Shown here one piece after another: positions 63,743 to 64,000 of a stretch of 64,000 nt of DNA. Position 1 is the first letter of the stretch, and every line of letters starts with the position of its first letter. This stretch comes from CAWCUK01 sp963798775. Lineage in GTDB: Bacteria; Bacteroidota; Ignavibacteria; Ignavibacteriales; Ignavibacteriaceae. The notes beneath the pieces were generated by a model. That model was not told the origin of the DNA. It saw only the letters and a list, made by a program, of their open reading frames with translations, and made no database searches. The stretch spans positions 62,001 through 126,000 of the forward strand of contig CAWCUK010000001.1 in the NCBI GenBank assembly GCA_963798775.1, in the 5' to 3' direction. Position numbers and translations under genes: made by a program.

Positions 63743-64000
63743 CTTAAGGCTCCTGCATTATTATCTTCTTTAGCTGATACATAACCTTCAGAGGTATATT
63801 TTAAAAATTTTGAATCGAGTGATTTATCAGTTTGATTACCTCTGTAACCTTTAGCCTGATTGAAAGCGGGATCAGAAAATTGTCTCGGCTGTTGAGAATT
63901 TGCGGGTTCTCCTCTATAAGAATTTAATTGGTAAGGAGAAAAAGCCGGCATAGGCTGAGGATTCTGCGGCTGGACAAATGCCTGTTTACGAGGCTGTTGA
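63733..64000 (-). CDS. Gln/Pro-rich low-complexity protein, C-terminal part (5' end outside window)
   Basis: The frame is open to the right edge of the window (PRKQAFVQPQNPQPMPAFSP upstream of the ATG at 63951), so the true start lies outside. The visible end is rich in Gln, Pro, Asn and Tyr (SYRGEPANSQQPRQFSDP) without a domain. Its stop overlaps the start of the membrane-anchored gene, so the two belong to one operon. I do not recognise it. Confidence 0.6.
   Translation of the reverse strand, partial: QQPRKQAFVQPQNPQPMPAFSPYQLNSYRGEPANSQQPRQFSDPAFNQAKGYRGNQTDKSLDSKFLKYTSEGYVSAKEDNNAGALRWR

Noticed and set aside
1..64000. Phage, integrase, insertion sequence, CRISPR, toxin-antitoxin, restriction or secondary-metabolite cluster
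   Set aside because: No ORF or repeat structure with those signatures was seen; the window is mainly core metabolism followed by surface and signalling genes.

Overview
The window looks like part of the chromosome of a low-GC bacterium of the Bacteroidota/Chlorobi assemblage, most likely class Ignavibacteria (Ignavibacterium/Melioribacter relatives). This is an inference. It rests on a type IX secretion C-terminal domain with the NYPNPFNP signature (gene at 45063-47135), promoters of the Bacteroidota form TTG-N19-22-TAnnTTTG ahead of the thr and met leaders, menaquinone genes, and large PAS/GAF sensor kinases. I see no mobile element, tRNA, rRNA or CRISPR array.

Layout. (1) 1-8057: a menaquinone cluster, menF(end)-menD-menH-menB-menA-menC-menE, facing a hot-dog thioesterase that probably supplies the DHNA-CoA hydrolysis step. 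(2) 8069-10550: a divergent peroxide-defence unit, oxyR // ahpC-ahpD, in which AhpC and AhpD resemble the mycobacterial pair. (3) 10623-16666: gltB-gltD glutamate synthase on the minus strand. (4) 16946-27385: a minus-strand branched-chain amino-acid operon, ilvB-ilvN-ilvC-leuB-leuA-leuC-leuD-cimA, plus a nitrilase-family gene. cimA implies isoleucine from pyruvate through citramalate. (5) 28464-35115: the plus-strand operon thrA(AK-HSD)-asd-thrB-thrC-proC. (6) 35143-38186: metY and metX. (7) 38295-43247: TonB-like protein, an NtrB/NtrC-like pair, a lone degenerate receiver and a UspA protein. (8) 43340-64000, minus strand: aldo/keto reductase, NUDIX hydrolase, secreted proteins (T9SS cargo, GH9-deacetylase fusion, FN3 lipoprotein, membrane-anchored deacetylase-like protein), two giant PAS proteins, a UmuD-like peptidase and small proteins.

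The most interesting layer is regulatory RNA in the gaps between biosynthetic operons. The 27386-28463 gap holds two divergent leaders. One is a Thr/Ile-rich leader peptide with a 12-bp terminator ahead of thrA. The other is a 55-residue Ile/Val/Leu-rich leader ORF that starts about 10 nt after a TTGACA-17-TATTTT promoter ahead of ilvB. A possible short antisense RNA lies across the ilv leader. Ahead of metY there are two controls in series: a leader with nine Cys/Met codons out of ten plus its own terminator, then a SAM-I riboswitch plus a second terminator. Amino-acid supply would therefore be sensed both as charged tRNA and, for methionine, as S-adenosylmethionine.

Three conserved enzymes are interrupted by single-base +1 shifts: menE once, gltB once and metY three times. 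The sequence on both sides of each shift is otherwise well conserved. All five shifts have the same sign, and a sixth shift of that sign would join the met leader start to its Cys/Met run. Local sequence error is the simplest explanation, but the pattern should be checked against reads.
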